From: Cryobacterium sp. SO1
GTDB lineage: Bacteria > Actinomycetota > Actinomycetes > Actinomycetales > Microbacteriaceae
DNA: 64,000 nt
Direction: 5' to 3'
NCBI RefSeq assembly: GCF_004210215.2
Contig: NZ_CP067394.1
Location: 2,294,001-2,358,000 of the forward strand
Each line of letters begins with the position of its first letter. The first letter of the stretch is position 1. A program made the position numbers and the translations under genes. Below the pieces are notes generated by a model. It was given only the letters and a program-made list of their open reading frames with translations. It was not told the origin of the DNA and did not search any database. Of the stretch, positions 24,921-34,064 are shown one piece after another.

Positions 24921-25742
24921 ATGTTGCCCCAGCCGACACCCGCCCAGCCAGCCCGGTCCCAGCCAGCCCGGTCCCGGCCTGGGCTCGTTCCCGATCTACT
25001 CGCGGGGGTGCTCTACCTGGGTCGCGGGTTCGGCATGTGGATCACCTCGCCGAAGCTGATGCTGCTCGGCGCCCTGCCGGCGGTCGCCGTCGGCGCCGTG
25101 TACCTCGTCGGGATCGTGCTGCTGCTCGTCAACCTCGACGCTCTGGTCACCTGGGCGACACCCTTCGCCAACGACTGGGCCGAGCCAGTGATGCTCACGA
25201 CCCGGGTAGCAGCCGCCCTGGTCTTCGTGCTGGTCGCCGCATTGGTCGTCGTCTACACGTTCACCGCGGTCACCCTGGTGGTGGGCGACCCGTTCTACGA
25301 GCGGATCTGGCACGCCGTCGAAACCGACCTCGGCAACCCGCCCAGCGCCCCGGAGCGGGGCTTCTGGCGATCGCTCGGCCGCGCCATCGGCGACGGCCTT
25401 CGGCTCCTGCTGCCCGCCGTCGGCGTCGGCTTGCTGCTGCTGGCCAGCGGCTTCATTCCGCTCGTGGGGCCCATCCTGGTCGCCGTGCTCGGCGCCCTCT
25501 TGGGCGGCTGGCTGCTGGTGGTCGAGCTCACCGGCTTCGCCTTCGACGCCCGCGGTTTCACGGTGCGGGAACGTCGACGGACCTTGCGGATGCGACGCGG
25601 AATCGCGGTCGGCTTCGGCGCGGCGGCGTATCTCTTGTTTCTCGTCCCTTTCCTGGCGGTTGTGACCATGCCCGCGGCTGTCGCCGGCGCGGCGATGCTC
25701 AGTCGGGACGCGCTCGAGGACCAGGGCACCGCACCGGCCTGA
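24921..25742 (+). CDS. EI24-domain (CysZ-like) membrane protein
   Basis: 273 residues from ATG 24921. After a Pro/Ala/Arg-rich start (residues 1-25) come about six hydrophobic segments and the motif VVGDPFYERIWHAVE, typical of the EI24/CysZ family. In E. coli CysZ is linked to sulfate uptake; the actinobacterial branch is uncharacterised. TACGCT lies 6 bases before the ATG, supporting the start and leaderless transcription. Confidence 0.83.
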   Translation: MLPQPTPAQPARSQPARSRPGLVPDLLAGVLYLGRGFGMWITSPKLMLLGALPAVAVGAVYLVGIVLLLVNLDALVTWATPFANDWAEPVMLTTRVAAALVFVLVAALVVVYTFTAVTLVVGDPFYERIWHAVETDLGNPPSAPERGFWRSLGRAIGDGLRLLLPAVGVGLLLLASGFIPLVGPILVAVLGALLGGWLLVVELTGFAFDARGFTVRERRRTLRMRRGIAVGFGAAAYLLFLVPFLAVVTMPAAVAGAAMLSRDALEDQGTAPA

Positions 25743-25832
25743 CCGGCTGGCGCATCTCGGTTTGACACCGTGTATCGGCCACGCCGTCACGGTTCCCGGC
25801 GATGCGTCGGACCAGGAGGTAGCCTTCCGCAC

Positions 25833-26570
25833 ATGCAGTGGTGGAATGATTTCGTAACCTGGCTCTCAGCGACCAGGAACCAGCCCGTGATTTTCAGCGC
25901 CATCGCGCTGATCGTCGCAATTATCGTGGCCAGCCTCCTGGCGGCCTGGATCGCACGCGGTGCCATCGCGCGCCTGCTCGCCCAGCACGACCGTGAGCTC
26001 AAGGCCGCGGCCATCGGATCGATCGTGGATGCCGCGACCGAGGCATCCGTCTGGAACTCGCTGACCCCGCAGGAGCAGGTGATGAACGACCGGGCCGTCG
26101 GCATGGCCGACATCCAGATCCGGCTGTTGCCGATCAAGGGGTCCAGCATCGCGGCGGACTGGGCAGCCCACCAGCTGGCCGAACTCAAGCGCACCTCGGC
26201 CACCTTCGGCTACCAGCTCGAGCCGGCGCTCGTCGAGTTCCGCGACCGCCTCATCGACTGGCAGAAGAAGCCGTCCAGGGCCCGGAAGATCTTCCAGGCC
26301 GACCTGGACCGGTGGAAGACGCAGAACAGCTCCACCGAGAAGAACCTCGTCGCCGAGCAGGACGCCTGGGTGGCGCAGCAGCACCACGACCAGTTCGCGA
26401 CCCCCGCCCCTCCCGCGCGGGCGTCGGCTGGCCAGCCGCTCGGCTACGTTCCCGCGGCAGCGCCCCCGTCAGCATCTGCGTCAACCGCGTCCCCGTCAAC
26501 AGAGACCCAGCGTCTCCTCGACGATGTTCAGGCCCTGGAAGTGCGCCCAGCGCCGCTACCGAAGGCCTGA
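25833..26570 (+). CDS. Membrane-anchored hypothetical protein
   Basis: 245 residues from ATG 25833. One membrane segment (residues ~20-45, VIFSAIALIVAIIVASLLAAWIA) anchors a helical, charged cytoplasmic part that could form coiled coil, and a Pro/Ala/Ser-rich tail. No named domain recognised. TAGCCT lies 7 bases upstream. Downstream is a terminator shared with the convergent nadE. Confidence 0.7.
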   Translation: MQWWNDFVTWLSATRNQPVIFSAIALIVAIIVASLLAAWIARGAIARLLAQHDRELKAAAIGSIVDAATEASVWNSLTPQEQVMNDRAVGMADIQIRLLPIKGSSIAADWAAHQLAELKRTSATFGYQLEPALVEFRDRLIDWQKKPSRARKIFQADLDRWKTQNSSTEKNLVAEQDAWVAQQHHDQFATPAPPARASAGQPLGYVPAAAPPSASASTASPSTETQRLLDDVQALEVRPAPLPKA

Positions 26571-26590
26571 GCCTCACGCTTTCGAAACAG

Positions 26591-26622
26591 AAACGCCGGT
26601 CCGCTCTCGCGGGCCGGCGTTT
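26591..26622. terminator. Bidirectional rho-independent terminator
   Basis: aaacgccgg..ccggcgttt arms surround a short GC loop, followed by a T-rich stretch, between the convergent stops at 26570 and 26660. Confidence 0.85.
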
Positions 26623-26659
26623 GTTGTCTACCGGCAGGTCACCCGCCGGGGTCTTCGGA

Positions 26660-27481
26660 CTACTTCCACCAGTCGTCGAACAGGGATGCCGGCACCTGAC
26701 GCTTGTGCTCGGTGCTCAAGTAGCGGCGCTCAATGGCCTGGGCCACCTGGTCATCCACGGCCTTGCCCTCGAGGAAGTCGTCGATGTGCTCATACTGCAT
26801 CCCCAGGTTCGCCTCATCGGTCTGACCGGGGGTGTCATCCAGGAGGTCTGCCGTGGGCGCCTTGAGGTAGAGCTGCTCCGGAGCACCGAGTTCCATCAGC
26901 AGCGCCCGGCCCTGCCGTTTGGTGAGACCGGTCAGCGGGAGCAGATCCGCGCCGCCGTCGCCGTATTTGGTGAAGAACCCTGTCACCGCCTCTGCCGCGT
27001 GGTCGGTTCCGACCACCAGCAGGCCATGGGCGCCGGCGATGGCATATTGCGCGATCATCCGGGCGCGGGCCTTGACGTTGCCCTTGTCGAAGTCGGTCAT
27101 CGGGGTGCCGGTGCTCTGAGCGAATTCGGCCTCGAAGCCGTCGACTGCTCGCTGGATGTTGAACGTGAGGTTCGCCTCTGGCGCGATGAATTCCAGGGCC
27201 AGCTGCGCGTCATCCTCGTCCCGCTGCACGGCGTAGGGCAGTCGCACGGGCATGAAGCGCACGGTGTGGCCCTCGACGGTGAGCTCCTCGATGGCCAGCT
27301 GGCACAGCCGCCCGGCCAGCGAGGAGTCCTGCCCTCCGCTGATCCCGAGGACCAGGCCCTGTGCCCCGCTGGCGAGGAGGTAGTCCTTGAGGAAGCTCAC
27401 GCGGCGCCGGATCTCCAGGGCTGGGTCGATGGTCGCACTCACGTGCAGTTCCCGGATGATTTGCTGCTGTAGTTCTCGCAT
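26660..27481 (-). CDS. nadE: Ammonia-dependent NAD+ synthetase
   Basis: 273 residues, the size of the single-domain NH3-dependent enzyme. The PP-loop [15 protein letters not shown] binds [47 protein letters not shown] and the C-terminal [17 protein letters not shown] are diagnostic NadE motifs. It amidates deamido-NAD+ as the last step of NAD synthesis. TAGATT lies 6 bases before the ATG, a likely leaderless start. Confidence 0.96.
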   Translation of the reverse strand: MRELQQQIIRELHVSATIDPALEIRRRVSFLKDYLLASGAQGLVLGISGGQDSSLAGRLCQLAIEELTVEGHTVRFMPVRLPYAVQRDEDDAQLALEFIAPEANLTFNIQRAVDGFEAEFAQSTGTPMTDFDKGNVKARARMIAQYAIAGAHGLLVVGTDHAAEAVTGFFTKYGDGGADLLPLTGLTKRQGRALLMELGAPEQLYLKAPTADLLDDTPGQTDEANLGMQYEHIDDFLEGKAVDDQVAQAIERRYLSTEHKRQVPASLFDDWWK

Positions 27482-27568
27482 GTGACGAATCTATCAAGTG
27501 GTCGCTGGGGACAGGCTGCACATCCGCTCGCTCACCTGGGAACGGTATGGACCCGTGCGAATGCAAGA

Positions 27569-27600
27569 AACAACCCCGCCGGCAATCCGGCGGGGTTGTG
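27569..27600 (-). terminator. Terminator after tRNA-Arg
   Basis: acaaccccgccgg and its inverted copy around caat form a strong stem; on the minus strand it is followed by ttgtttctt. It lies just 3' of the tRNA. Confidence 0.85.
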
Positions 27601-27603
27601 CTG

Positions 27604-27676
27604 TGCCCCCGGCAGGATTCGAACCTGCGACAAAGAGATTAGAAGGCTCCTGCTCTATCCCCTGAGCTACGGGGGC
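27604..27676 (-). tRNA. tRNA-Arg (anticodon UCU)
   Basis: 73-nt cloverleaf: acceptor GCCCCCG/CGGGGGC, D-arm GCTC..GAGC, anticodon loop CTTCTAA (UCU, reading AGA), T-arm GCAGG-TTCGAAT-CCTGC, discriminator A. CCA is not encoded. The closing pair 31-39 of the anticodon stem appears as a C-U mismatch. Confidence 0.95.
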
Positions 27677-27730
27677 GCATAGCGCTTCAACGATACCGCA
27701 GTCCGGACGGCTACCCGGGCGTCGGCGCGC

Positions 27731-27991
27731 CTACAGGGCTTTGGCCGTGGCCACGAGCACCTGCGCGAGGGTCGGCACGCCGGTGGCGCGGAAGACCTCG
27801 TCGCCGGCGGCGTTGTGCACGATGATCGTGGGGATGGTGCGGATCCCCGCCGCCTCGGCTGCCGCGTTGTCGTGCGCCACGTCGAGTTCCCGCACCGTCG
27901 CCGCCGGCACCAGCCGTTCAACCTCCGCCAGGACGGCACGGGTCTGCAGGCACGGCTCACAGAACGCCGAAGAGAAGAAGATGAGTTCCAT
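27731..27991 (-). CDS. Small thioredoxin/glutaredoxin-like protein
   Basis: 86 residues. FFSSAFCEPCLQTRAVL has a CxxC redox motif (CEPC), and IRTIPTIIVHN carries the cis-Pro loop of the thioredoxin fold. No signal peptide, so a cytoplasmic dithiol reductase or a mycoredoxin-like role is possible. Eight bases separate its start from the stop of the SCO4848-type gene upstream, suggesting a two-gene operon. Confidence 0.85.
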   Translation of the reverse strand: MELIFFSSAFCEPCLQTRAVLAEVERLVPAATVRELDVAHDNAAAEAAGIRTIPTIIVHNAAGDEVFRATGVPTLAQVLVATAKAL

Positions 27992-27999
27992 ACCGACTC

Positions 28000-28218
28000 C
28001 TAGCCGTTGACCAGTGCGATGACGGCCACTACCGCCGAGACGGCGGCCAGTAGCAGCGACACCCCGACCAGCACGGCGTGCACGATCAGGAACGACGTCG
28101 GCTTGCCGGACGCATCCCGCGCCCGAGCATCCTGACTGACCCTCTTATAGAAGCGTGGCCAGACCACAACGTTCCAGACGGCATTGAGCAGCAGCAGGAT
28201 GGCGAGTGTCGTAAGCAT
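28000..28218 (-). CDS. SCO4848-family small membrane protein
   Basis: 72 residues, two membrane helices with a basic loop containing RFYKRVSQDARARD and the GKPTSFLIVHAVL segment that characterises this actinobacterial family. Function unknown. TAGACT lies 7 bases before the ATG. Confidence 0.82.
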   Translation of the reverse strand: MLTTLAILLLLNAVWNVVVWPRFYKRVSQDARARDASGKPTSFLIVHAVLVGVSLLLAAVSAVVAVIALVNG

Positions 28219-28305
28219 CAGGGCCAGTCTACGAGCGCCGGTCGGGCGGCGTGAGCAGCGAACGCCCCGGGGTGGGCCGTCCGGGGCCAACGCTAGACTC
28301 ACCCC

Positions 28306-28926
28306 ATGACAAATAGCAGTGACCGGTTGGTATGGATCGACTGTGAAATGACCGGGCTCGACATCAACAACGACGAATTGGTTGAGATTGCCGTGGTCGT
28401 CACCGACTTCGACCTCAACATTCTCGACCCCGGCCTCGACATCGTGATCAAGCCCGACGCCTCGGCCCTCAAGAACATGGGCGACTTCGTGCGCAACATG
28501 CACACCTCCTCCGGACTGATCGAGGAGATCCCCCACGGCGTGAGCGTGGCAGACGCCGAGTACCAGGTGCTCGAGTACGTGCTGCGTTTTGTTCCCGAAG
28601 ACCAGCGCGCTCCCCTGGCCGGCAACTCCATCGGCACCGACCGGGCGTTCCTGGCCCGGTACATGCCGCGTCTGGACAAGCAGCTGCACTACCGCAACGT
28701 CGATGTCTCGTCGATCAAGGAACTCGCGCACCGGTGGTTCCCGCGGGCCTACTTCAACGCGCCCGCGAAAGACGGCGCCCACCGCGCCCTCGCCGACATC
28801 CTCGAGTCGATTCGTGAGCTCGCCTACTACCGCCAGAGCGTTTTCGTAGCCGATCCAGGACCCACAAGTGCCGAAGCGAAATCGCACGCGGCAGCCGTGG
28901 TGAACAACTTCACCCCAAACGTGTAA
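28306..28926 (+). CDS. orn: Oligoribonuclease
   Basis: 206 residues, normal length. DEDDh exonuclease motifs: [28 protein letters not shown] and [20 protein letters not shown]. It degrades 2-5 nt RNA (including pGpG) to mononucleotides in the cytoplasm. TAGACT sits exactly 6 bases before the ATG with no Shine-Dalgarno sequence. Confidence 0.97.
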   Translation: MTNSSDRLVWIDCEMTGLDINNDELVEIAVVVTDFDLNILDPGLDIVIKPDASALKNMGDFVRNMHTSSGLIEEIPHGVSVADAEYQVLEYVLRFVPEDQRAPLAGNSIGTDRAFLARYMPRLDKQLHYRNVDVSSIKELAHRWFPRAYFNAPAKDGAHRALADILESIRELAYYRQSVFVADPGPTSAEAKSHAAAVVNNFTPNV

Positions 28927-28972
28927 TAGAATTCTTGAGTTGCCTTCGCTCGTGAGAGTGGAGCGGCACTTG

Positions 28973-29048
28973 GTGGGTATAGCTCAGCTGGTAGAGCGCC
29001 TGGTTGTGGTCCAGGAGGTCGCGGGTTCAAGCCCCGTTACTCACCCCA
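28973..29048 (+). tRNA. tRNA-His (anticodon GUG)
   Basis: Acceptor GTGGGTA/TACTCAC, D-arm GCTC..GAGC, anticodon stem CCTGG/CCAGG with loop TTGTGGT (GUG), T-arm TTCAAGC. A G at 28972 faces the discriminator C, the tRNA-His G-1:C73 identity pair. The 3' CCA is encoded at 29046-29048. Confidence 0.96.
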
Positions 29049-29058
29049 AGGAAACGAG

Positions 29059-29089
29059 AAGTCCCGGCCGCAGGCGGCCGGGACTTTTT
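29059..29089 (+). terminator. Rho-independent terminator after tRNA-His
   Basis: aagtcccggccg/cggccgggactt stem with a 5-base loop and a T-run (ttttt), directly after the tRNA. Confidence 0.93.
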
Positions 29090-29115
29090 CGTTCGCCGCG
29101 TGTCATGCTGAGTGG

Positions 29116-29466
29116 ATGCTCACGCTCAGCCACGACGACTTCGAACGTCTCGTCATAGACGAACTCGATCTGCTCCCCGACGACATGGTGGACGGCCTCG
29201 ACAACGTCATCTTCGTGGTGGAGGACCGCCCCGAGAACGGCACCCTGGACACCCTGGGACTCTACGACGGCGTGGCTCTGACCGAACGCGGCCAATACGG
29301 CTTCGGCGAGATGCCCGACCGCATCATCGTGTTCCGTGAGCCGCTGCTGGCCATCGTCGACACCCTGGACGAGCTGCGCGACGAGGTTCACGTGACCCTC
29401 GTTCACGAGATCGCCCATTTCTACGGCATTGACGACGACAGGCTGCACGAGCTGGGCTGGGCGTGA
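29116..29466 (+). CDS. Metallopeptidase family protein (minimal zincin)
   Basis: 116 residues. The zinc motif HEIAHFYGIDDDRLHELGW near the C-terminus is the extended HExxHxxGxxxxxxH of a small zincin-like family (PF06262) widespread in actinobacteria. Substrate unknown. It starts 27 bases after the terminator; CATGCT lies 6 bases before the ATG, a weak -10. Confidence 0.88.
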   Translation: MLTLSHDDFERLVIDELDLLPDDMVDGLDNVIFVVEDRPENGTLDTLGLYDGVALTERGQYGFGEMPDRIIVFREPLLAIVDTLDELRDEVHVTLVHEIAHFYGIDDDRLHELGWA

Positions 29467-29488
29467 CCGGGGTCGGCTACCCTGAACC

Positions 29489-30796
29489 ATGAGTAGATTT
29501 CGACCTGGCCGGGTCATCGGCATTTCGGTGGGAACCCTCGTCATCTTGATGATCGGGGTGTACGGGCCCGCCACCCTGCTCGGCCCGCTCCCCCACGCCA
29601 CCGTCGCCCTCACCGTGCCGGATGCTTCCGTGGCCGCGTCCACCCCGGTGTTGCCCGCCGCCGGGACCAGCGGCATCCTCGCCGTGACGCCCGTGGACGC
29701 TTCGACCGGTGAGAATGCCACAGCGGATCCGGCCGCGGTCGGCACCGGGACGAAGGCCCTGGGCGTGGACCCCATCGCCTTTGGCGGCGGCAGCGACCCC
29801 CTGCCGATGGCATCCGCCGCGAAGATCATCACGGCTCTCGTCGTGCTCGACGCAAAACCTCTCGAGGCCGGCGAGCCCGGTCCGGCCTACTCGCTGGTCA
29901 CCGCCGACTATCAGGACTACCTCGACTACACCGCCGAGGATGCCCGTACCGTGATCGTCTTTCCCGGCGAGAGCTGGACCGAGCGGGAAATGTTGCAGGC
30001 CATGATCCTCGGCTCCAGCAACAACCACGCCGACACCCTCGCCCGGTGGGCCTTCGGCTCGGTCGACGACTACCTCACCGCCGCCAACGCCTGGTTGGCG
30101 GCCAACGGTATGCCCGATACCACTGTCGTCGACGCCAACGGCTTGGCGGACGGCAGCGCGGGCACCGGCGCCGACCTGGCCAGGGTCGCGGCCCTCGCGG
30201 CCACGAATCCCGTGATCGCCGACATCATCAAGCAGCCGGCATCCGCCCTGGTCGGCCAGCGCGGCGTGAACAACACCACGGCCTACCTGCCGGAGGAAGG
30301 CATCACCGGCATCTCCCGCAGTTACACCGACGCCGGCGGCGTGTGCTTCCTGTTCACCGCCACAGTGGTCGCCGGGGAGAAGACCTTCACCTTCGCCGGC
30401 GCGTTCCTGGGTGAGCCGGACTACGACACCCTCACGGCCGACCTGATGGCGCTGATGGCGTCGGCACGGGCCGGGGTGACCGAGTTGCCGGTGCTGGTTG
30501 AGGGCAACGGCTACGCGACCCTCACAACGGCGTGGGGCGATTCGGCCGGGGCCGTCGTCGGCACGCCCAAGACCCGGTTCGGCTGGCAGGCCGCCGCTGA
30601 CGGCAACGCCGAAGTGACCCTCGACGATGTCACGACCGGGCGGGCTGGAGCGAAGATCGGCCGGGTCACGGTGGATGCGTTCGGCGAGAGCGTTTCGTCC
30701 ACCCTGGAGCTGGATAGCACGCTGACCGATCCGGGGCCGGGCTGGCGCCTGCTGCACCCCATCCCGGTGATCAGCGCGCTGGTCAACAGCTGGTGA
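29489..30796 (+). CDS. Penicillin-binding protein-like D,D-carboxypeptidase homologue, atypical KTG motif
   Basis: 435 residues: short cytoplasmic start, membrane anchor (residues ~10-30), Ala/Thr-rich linker, then a PBP fold. SxxK is present as S109-AA-K112 and SxN as S176-S177-N178 (LGSSNNHAD). The third motif, KTG, aligns with S276-R277-S278 in GISRSYTDAGG, so the usual Lys is absent. This is the S11 (DacA/DacC) family, but catalysis is doubtful. A long C-terminal domain of ~120 residues follows. TACCCT lies 5 bases before the ATG. Confidence 0.82.
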   Translation: MSRFRPGRVIGISVGTLVILMIGVYGPATLLGPLPHATVALTVPDASVAASTPVLPAAGTSGILAVTPVDASTGENATADPAAVGTGTKALGVDPIAFGGGSDPLPMASAAKIITALVVLDAKPLEAGEPGPAYSLVTADYQDYLDYTAEDARTVIVFPGESWTEREMLQAMILGSSNNHADTLARWAFGSVDDYLTAANAWLAANGMPDTTVVDANGLADGSAGTGADLARVAALAATNPVIADIIKQPASALVGQRGVNNTTAYLPEEGITGISRSYTDAGGVCFLFTATVVAGEKTFTFAGAFLGEPDYDTLTADLMALMASARAGVTELPVLVEGNGYATLTTAWGDSAGAVVGTPKTRFGWQAAADGNAEVTLDDVTTGRAGAKIGRVTVDAFGESVSSTLELDSTLTDPGPGWRLLHPIPVISALVNSW

Positions 30797-30820
30797 TCAC
30801 CGCTTAGCCGGAATCGGGGT

Positions 30821-31081
30821 TCAGTCCGGTTCGTCGTTCGATTCGACGGGGTCGCTGTCAGAGGAGTCGAAGGCGTAGCGCACGTGCAGCTTGCCCTGCA
30901 CCGCACGGTTGTCGACCTCGTCGTACCAGAACAGTGACTCCATGCTGTCGACGGCGGCGACCATGCTGATCCGGGCGTCGTGCGCGCCGTGCAGGAGCAC
31001 CCGGGTTTCGGCCTGGCCCTCCAGCGGGCCGTCCACAAACTCCACGATGTATTCGGTGTTCTCACTCTGCGGGGTAGTCAT
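30821..31081 (-). CDS. Small conserved hypothetical protein
   Basis: 86 residues, acidic (pI clearly low: many D/E in both ends). EYIVEFVDGPLEGQAETRVLLHG suggests a beta-rich fold; no domain recognised. TAAGTT lies 6 bases before the ATG. It converges with the PBP-like gene. Confidence 0.65.
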   Translation of the reverse strand: MTTPQSENTEYIVEFVDGPLEGQAETRVLLHGAHDARISMVAAVDSMESLFWYDEVDNRAVQGKLHVRYAFDSSDSDPVESNDEPD

Positions 31082-31133
31082 GACCCCAACTTACTGCGGC
31101 GGCAGCACTTTCGCCGCAGAAGCCGGCGCAGCG

Positions 31134-31739
31134 TTACGAGCCCAGCGGCGTGGCGGTGAGTCGCACCGTCGCCCACCGCTCGGGCTGGTCCCGGTCGCGG
31201 TACGCCTCCCACTCTCCCTGCCACTGGTCCCAGTGTGCTTCGAACCCGCCGCCGTCACGGGCCAGCGCGCGCTGTTTGCGGATGCCATCGTCGGCATCCA
31301 GCCACACCCGCACGTCGCTCAGCGCGGCGTGTGCCTCGGCCAGGGCACCGCAGCCCTCGATCACGAGGGGACGGCCGGGGTCGACGCCATGCCATTCGGC
31401 CGGGCCGGCAGCCGCCCAGTCGTAGCGTTGCCAGGCCGCCGGCCGACCCGCGTGCCGGGCGCCAAGCACCAACCGGCCGATTTGGTCGATGGCGGCGTCC
31501 AGACCGCCCCAACCCGGGTAGACGTCGTCCAGGCGCACCAGTGTCGGTCGGACCGGGCCCGGCCAGGCGGCCAGCACCGCGTCGGCGAGGGTACTCTTGC
31601 CCGCGCCGCTGGGGCCGTCGATGAGGATCACGGCCCGGTCGCCGACGGGATTGCGGCCCAGCGCCCGAACGGCGTCCAGGACCGGGGTGATCAGGACCGG
31701 AGTGATCAGGACCGGAGTGATCAGGTCAGGCCAGCACAA
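31134..31739 (-). CDS. P-loop kinase-like protein (uridine kinase-like)
   Basis: 201 residues. Walker A GPSGAGKST follows RAVILIDG; LVRLDDVYPGW provides the acidic residue after the first strand as in uridine/phosphoribulokinase-like kinases. No complete uridine-kinase signature is visible, so the phosphorylated substrate is unknown. The first 20 residues contain three LITPV repeats from a 15-bp DNA repeat and overlap the ykoC-like gene by 14 bp; the true start may be downstream. Being last in a thiamine-riboswitch operon, a role in precursor salvage is possible but unproven. Confidence 0.75.
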   Translation of the reverse strand: MCWPDLITPVLITPVLITPVLDAVRALGRNPVGDRAVILIDGPSGAGKSTLADAVLAAWPGPVRPTLVRLDDVYPGWGGLDAAIDQIGRLVLGARHAGRPAAWQRYDWAAAGPAEWHGVDPGRPLVIEGCGALAEAHAALSDVRVWLDADDGIRKQRALARDGGGFEAHWDQWQGEWEAYRDRDQPERWATVRLTATPLGS

Positions 31740-32520
31740 AATGCCACGTCCTCGCCAGTACGGCCGCCGTGATCGCGGTGGCGGCGATGACGGCCCCGAT
31801 GGCCACGACCAGGCCGTCGCGCAGGCCGAACACCGATTCCCTGGCCCAGGTGCGCGGGAGGTCGCTGCCGAAGCCCCTGGCCTCCATCGCTGTGGCGAGC
31901 TTGCTGCCGCGTCGCACCGAGAGCACCAGCAGGGCGAAGGCGAGGCCGCCGAACCGGCGGCCCCGGCCGCGCAGCCCGCCGCCGTCGCCCACGCCGCGGG
32001 CCCGCCGGGCCAGGGCGAGGGAGTGCCAATCGTCGATGAACATGCCCACCAGGCGTAAACCGGCCAGGGCGCCGAGTACGAACCGGGCCGGCAGTCGCAG
32101 CACCTGCGCGAGGCCGTCGCCGAGGTCGGTGGGGTCGGTGGTGGCCAGCAGTACGATGCCGGGGATGCCGATGGCCAGGATCCGCAACCCGATCGCGAGG
32201 GCCAGGGCCACCGATCCCTCCGTCACCGACACGAAGCCGGCGCTGAACAGCACCGCGCCGGAGTCCTGCCCGTAGAGCACTGTGGTGAGAACGGCGAATG
32301 GTGCGGCAATCCATACCGGCGCGGTGCGCAACCAGAACTGGCGGGCGCTCAGCCCGCACCAGGCCAGCAGAACGACCTCGAGCAGAAGCGCCACCGCGGC
32401 CGACACCCAGTCGATTGATAGCATTAGGGCACAGCTGATCAGCAGCGCCACGGCGAGTTTGGCCACCGGGTTCACCTGGGCGATGGCACTCGGCCGGATC
32501 TCCGGCGTCATCAGGCTCAT
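31726..32520 (-). CDS. ECF transporter transmembrane component (EcfT/YkoC-like)
   Basis: 264 residues with about six membrane helices and the CbiQ-family coupling motif region (ARRARGVG and EARGFGSDLPRTWARE, the two Ala-Arg-Gly-type helices that bind the ATPases). It is the scaffold joining the S component to the ATPase. Start overlaps the ATPase gene stop by 4 bp. Confidence 0.9.
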   Translation of the reverse strand: MSLMTPEIRPSAIAQVNPVAKLAVALLISCALMLSIDWVSAAVALLLEVVLLAWCGLSARQFWLRTAPVWIAAPFAVLTTVLYGQDSGAVLFSAGFVSVTEGSVALALAIGLRILAIGIPGIVLLATTDPTDLGDGLAQVLRLPARFVLGALAGLRLVGMFIDDWHSLALARRARGVGDGGGLRGRGRRFGGLAFALLVLSVRRGSKLATAMEARGFGSDLPRTWARESVFGLRDGLVVAIGAVIAATAITAAVLARTWHFVLA

Positions 32521-34064
32521 AACGGCTCCGTTCCGATGCGCCGGCGCAGTCCGCTGCTCAACCTGCCGGTGGCAGCGCCGGGACCGCCGGCCGGCCCGGG
32601 ACCGGACACCAGGGTGAGTCGCGCATCCGCCAGTGCGGACACGAACTGCTCGTCGTGCGTGACCGCCAGAACCGCGGTGCCGTCGTCGAGCAACTCGGCC
32701 AGCAGACGAACCAGTTCGGCCCAGGTGCGGGAATCCTGCCCGAAGGTGGGTTCGTCCAGCACCAGCAGCTTGGGCCGGGTGGCCAGCACCGTCGCGACCG
32801 ACAGCCGGCGTTTCTCACCCCCGGACAGGGTGAACGGGTTCGCGTCGGCCAGATGGTCCAGGCGCAGCCGGTGCAGCAGGGCGTCCACACGCTCCGCCTG
32901 CGCGGCAACCCCCAGGCCGAGGGCGCGGGGACCGATGACGAGCTCGCCCCGCACCGTGCCGGCGAGGAACTGGTGTTCGGGGTCTTGGAAGACGGTGCCG
33001 ATGCGCTCGAGCAGGTCCCGGGAGCGCCAGCGGTGTGGGGCCGGCCCGAGTCCGGCGGCCAGCGCCTCCGCTGCGGCGAGATGCCCGCCCGCCGGGGCGA
33101 GGAGCCCGGCTAGGGTGAGTGCCAGGGTCGACTTGCCGGTGCCGTTCGGGCCGGTGACTGCGGTGGCGGTGCCGGATTCCAGGGTCAGGTTCAGCTCGCC
33201 CGCGACGACGACTGCCCGTTTGCGGGCGAACGGCACCCGCCCGACGCACAGACCCTCGGCGTGGAGCAGGACCTCTGCCCCGGAGCGCCCGGAACGATTC
33301 CGGCGCTCCGGCGGTGCGGGCGGGAACCTGGGAATCCACACCCCGGCGGCGGCCAGCCTCTCGCCTTGGTCGCTGAGGACAGCGTCGGTGGGCCCGTCGG
33401 CCAGGATCCCTCCGGCCGGATCGAGCACGATGATGCGGTCGACCACCTGCTGCCAGACGGCGACACGGTGCTCGATCACGATGAGGGTCGCACCGTTTGC
33501 CGCCACCGAGCGCAGCACGGCGTCCCGCACCTCCACCACGCCCTCCGGATCGAGGTTCGCGGTGGGCTCGTCGAGCAGCACAAGGCCCGGGCGCATGGCC
33601 AGCACGCCGGCGAGGGCCAGGCGTTGCTTCTGGCCGCCGCTGAGGGCACTGGTCGGGTGTCGCAGCGGCAGGTCCAGGCCCACGTCGGCGAGGGCCTGGC
33701 CGACCCGCGGCCAGATCTCGGCGCGCGGCACTGCCAGGTTCTCGCAGCCGAAGGCGACGTCGTCGCCCACCCGGGCGAGCACCACCTGGGAATCCGGGTC
33801 CTGCAGCACCAGGCCCACTCGGCCGCGGGACGCGCCGGGCCGCCGGCCGTCCACGAGGAGCTCGCCGGTCTCGTCGCCATCCTCGTCATCACCGAGCACG
33901 CCGGCCAGGGCGTGCATCAGCGTGCTCTTGCCTGCGCCGCTGGGCCCGAGCACGAGCACCCGCTCCCCCGGGTGAATGTCCAGGTTCAGCCCGGAGACCG
34001 CGGCCCTGGCCCGGCCGGCGTGCCGCCAGCCCCAGCCGGACGCCGTGACCCTGGCGCCGGTCAC
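32517..34064 (-). CDS. ECF transporter ATPase, two ABC domains fused (YkoD-like)
   Basis: 515 residues with two complete ABC cassettes in one chain. First: GPSGAGKST, LSGGQKQRLAL, LVLLDEPTANLD; second: GPNGTGKST, LSGGEKRRLSV, LLVLDEPTFGQD. Tandem-fused ATPases are typical of YkoD in the ykoEDC thiamine-precursor system. Overlaps its neighbours by 4 bp on both sides, so ykoE-D-C-like order is translationally coupled. Confidence 0.93.
   Translation of the reverse strand: MTGARVTASGWGWRHAGRARAAVSGLNLDIHPGERVLVLGPSGAGKSTLMHALAGVLGDDEDGDETGELLVDGRRPGASRGRVGLVLQDPDSQVVLARVGDDVAFGCENLAVPRAEIWPRVGQALADVGLDLPLRHPTSALSGGQKQRLALAGVLAMRPGLVLLDEPTANLDPEGVVEVRDAVLRSVAANGATLIVIEHRVAVWQQVVDRIIVLDPAGGILADGPTDAVLSDQGERLAAAGVWIPRFPPAPPERRNRSGRSGAEVLLHAEGLCVGRVPFARKRAVVVAGELNLTLESGTATAVTGPNGTGKSTLALTLAGLLAPAGGHLAAAEALAAGLGPAPHRWRSRDLLERIGTVFQDPEHQFLAGTVRGELVIGPRALGLGVAAQAERVDALLHRLRLDHLADANPFTLSGGEKRRLSVATVLATRPKLLVLDEPTFGQDSRTWAELVRLLAELLDDGTAVLAVTHDEQFVSALADARLTLVSGPGPAGGPGAATGRLSSGLRRRIGTEPL

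Noticed and set aside
27604..27676. tRNA-Arg as a prophage or island attachment site
   Set aside because: No integrase or second 3'-end copy of the tRNA nearby, and both sides are core genes.
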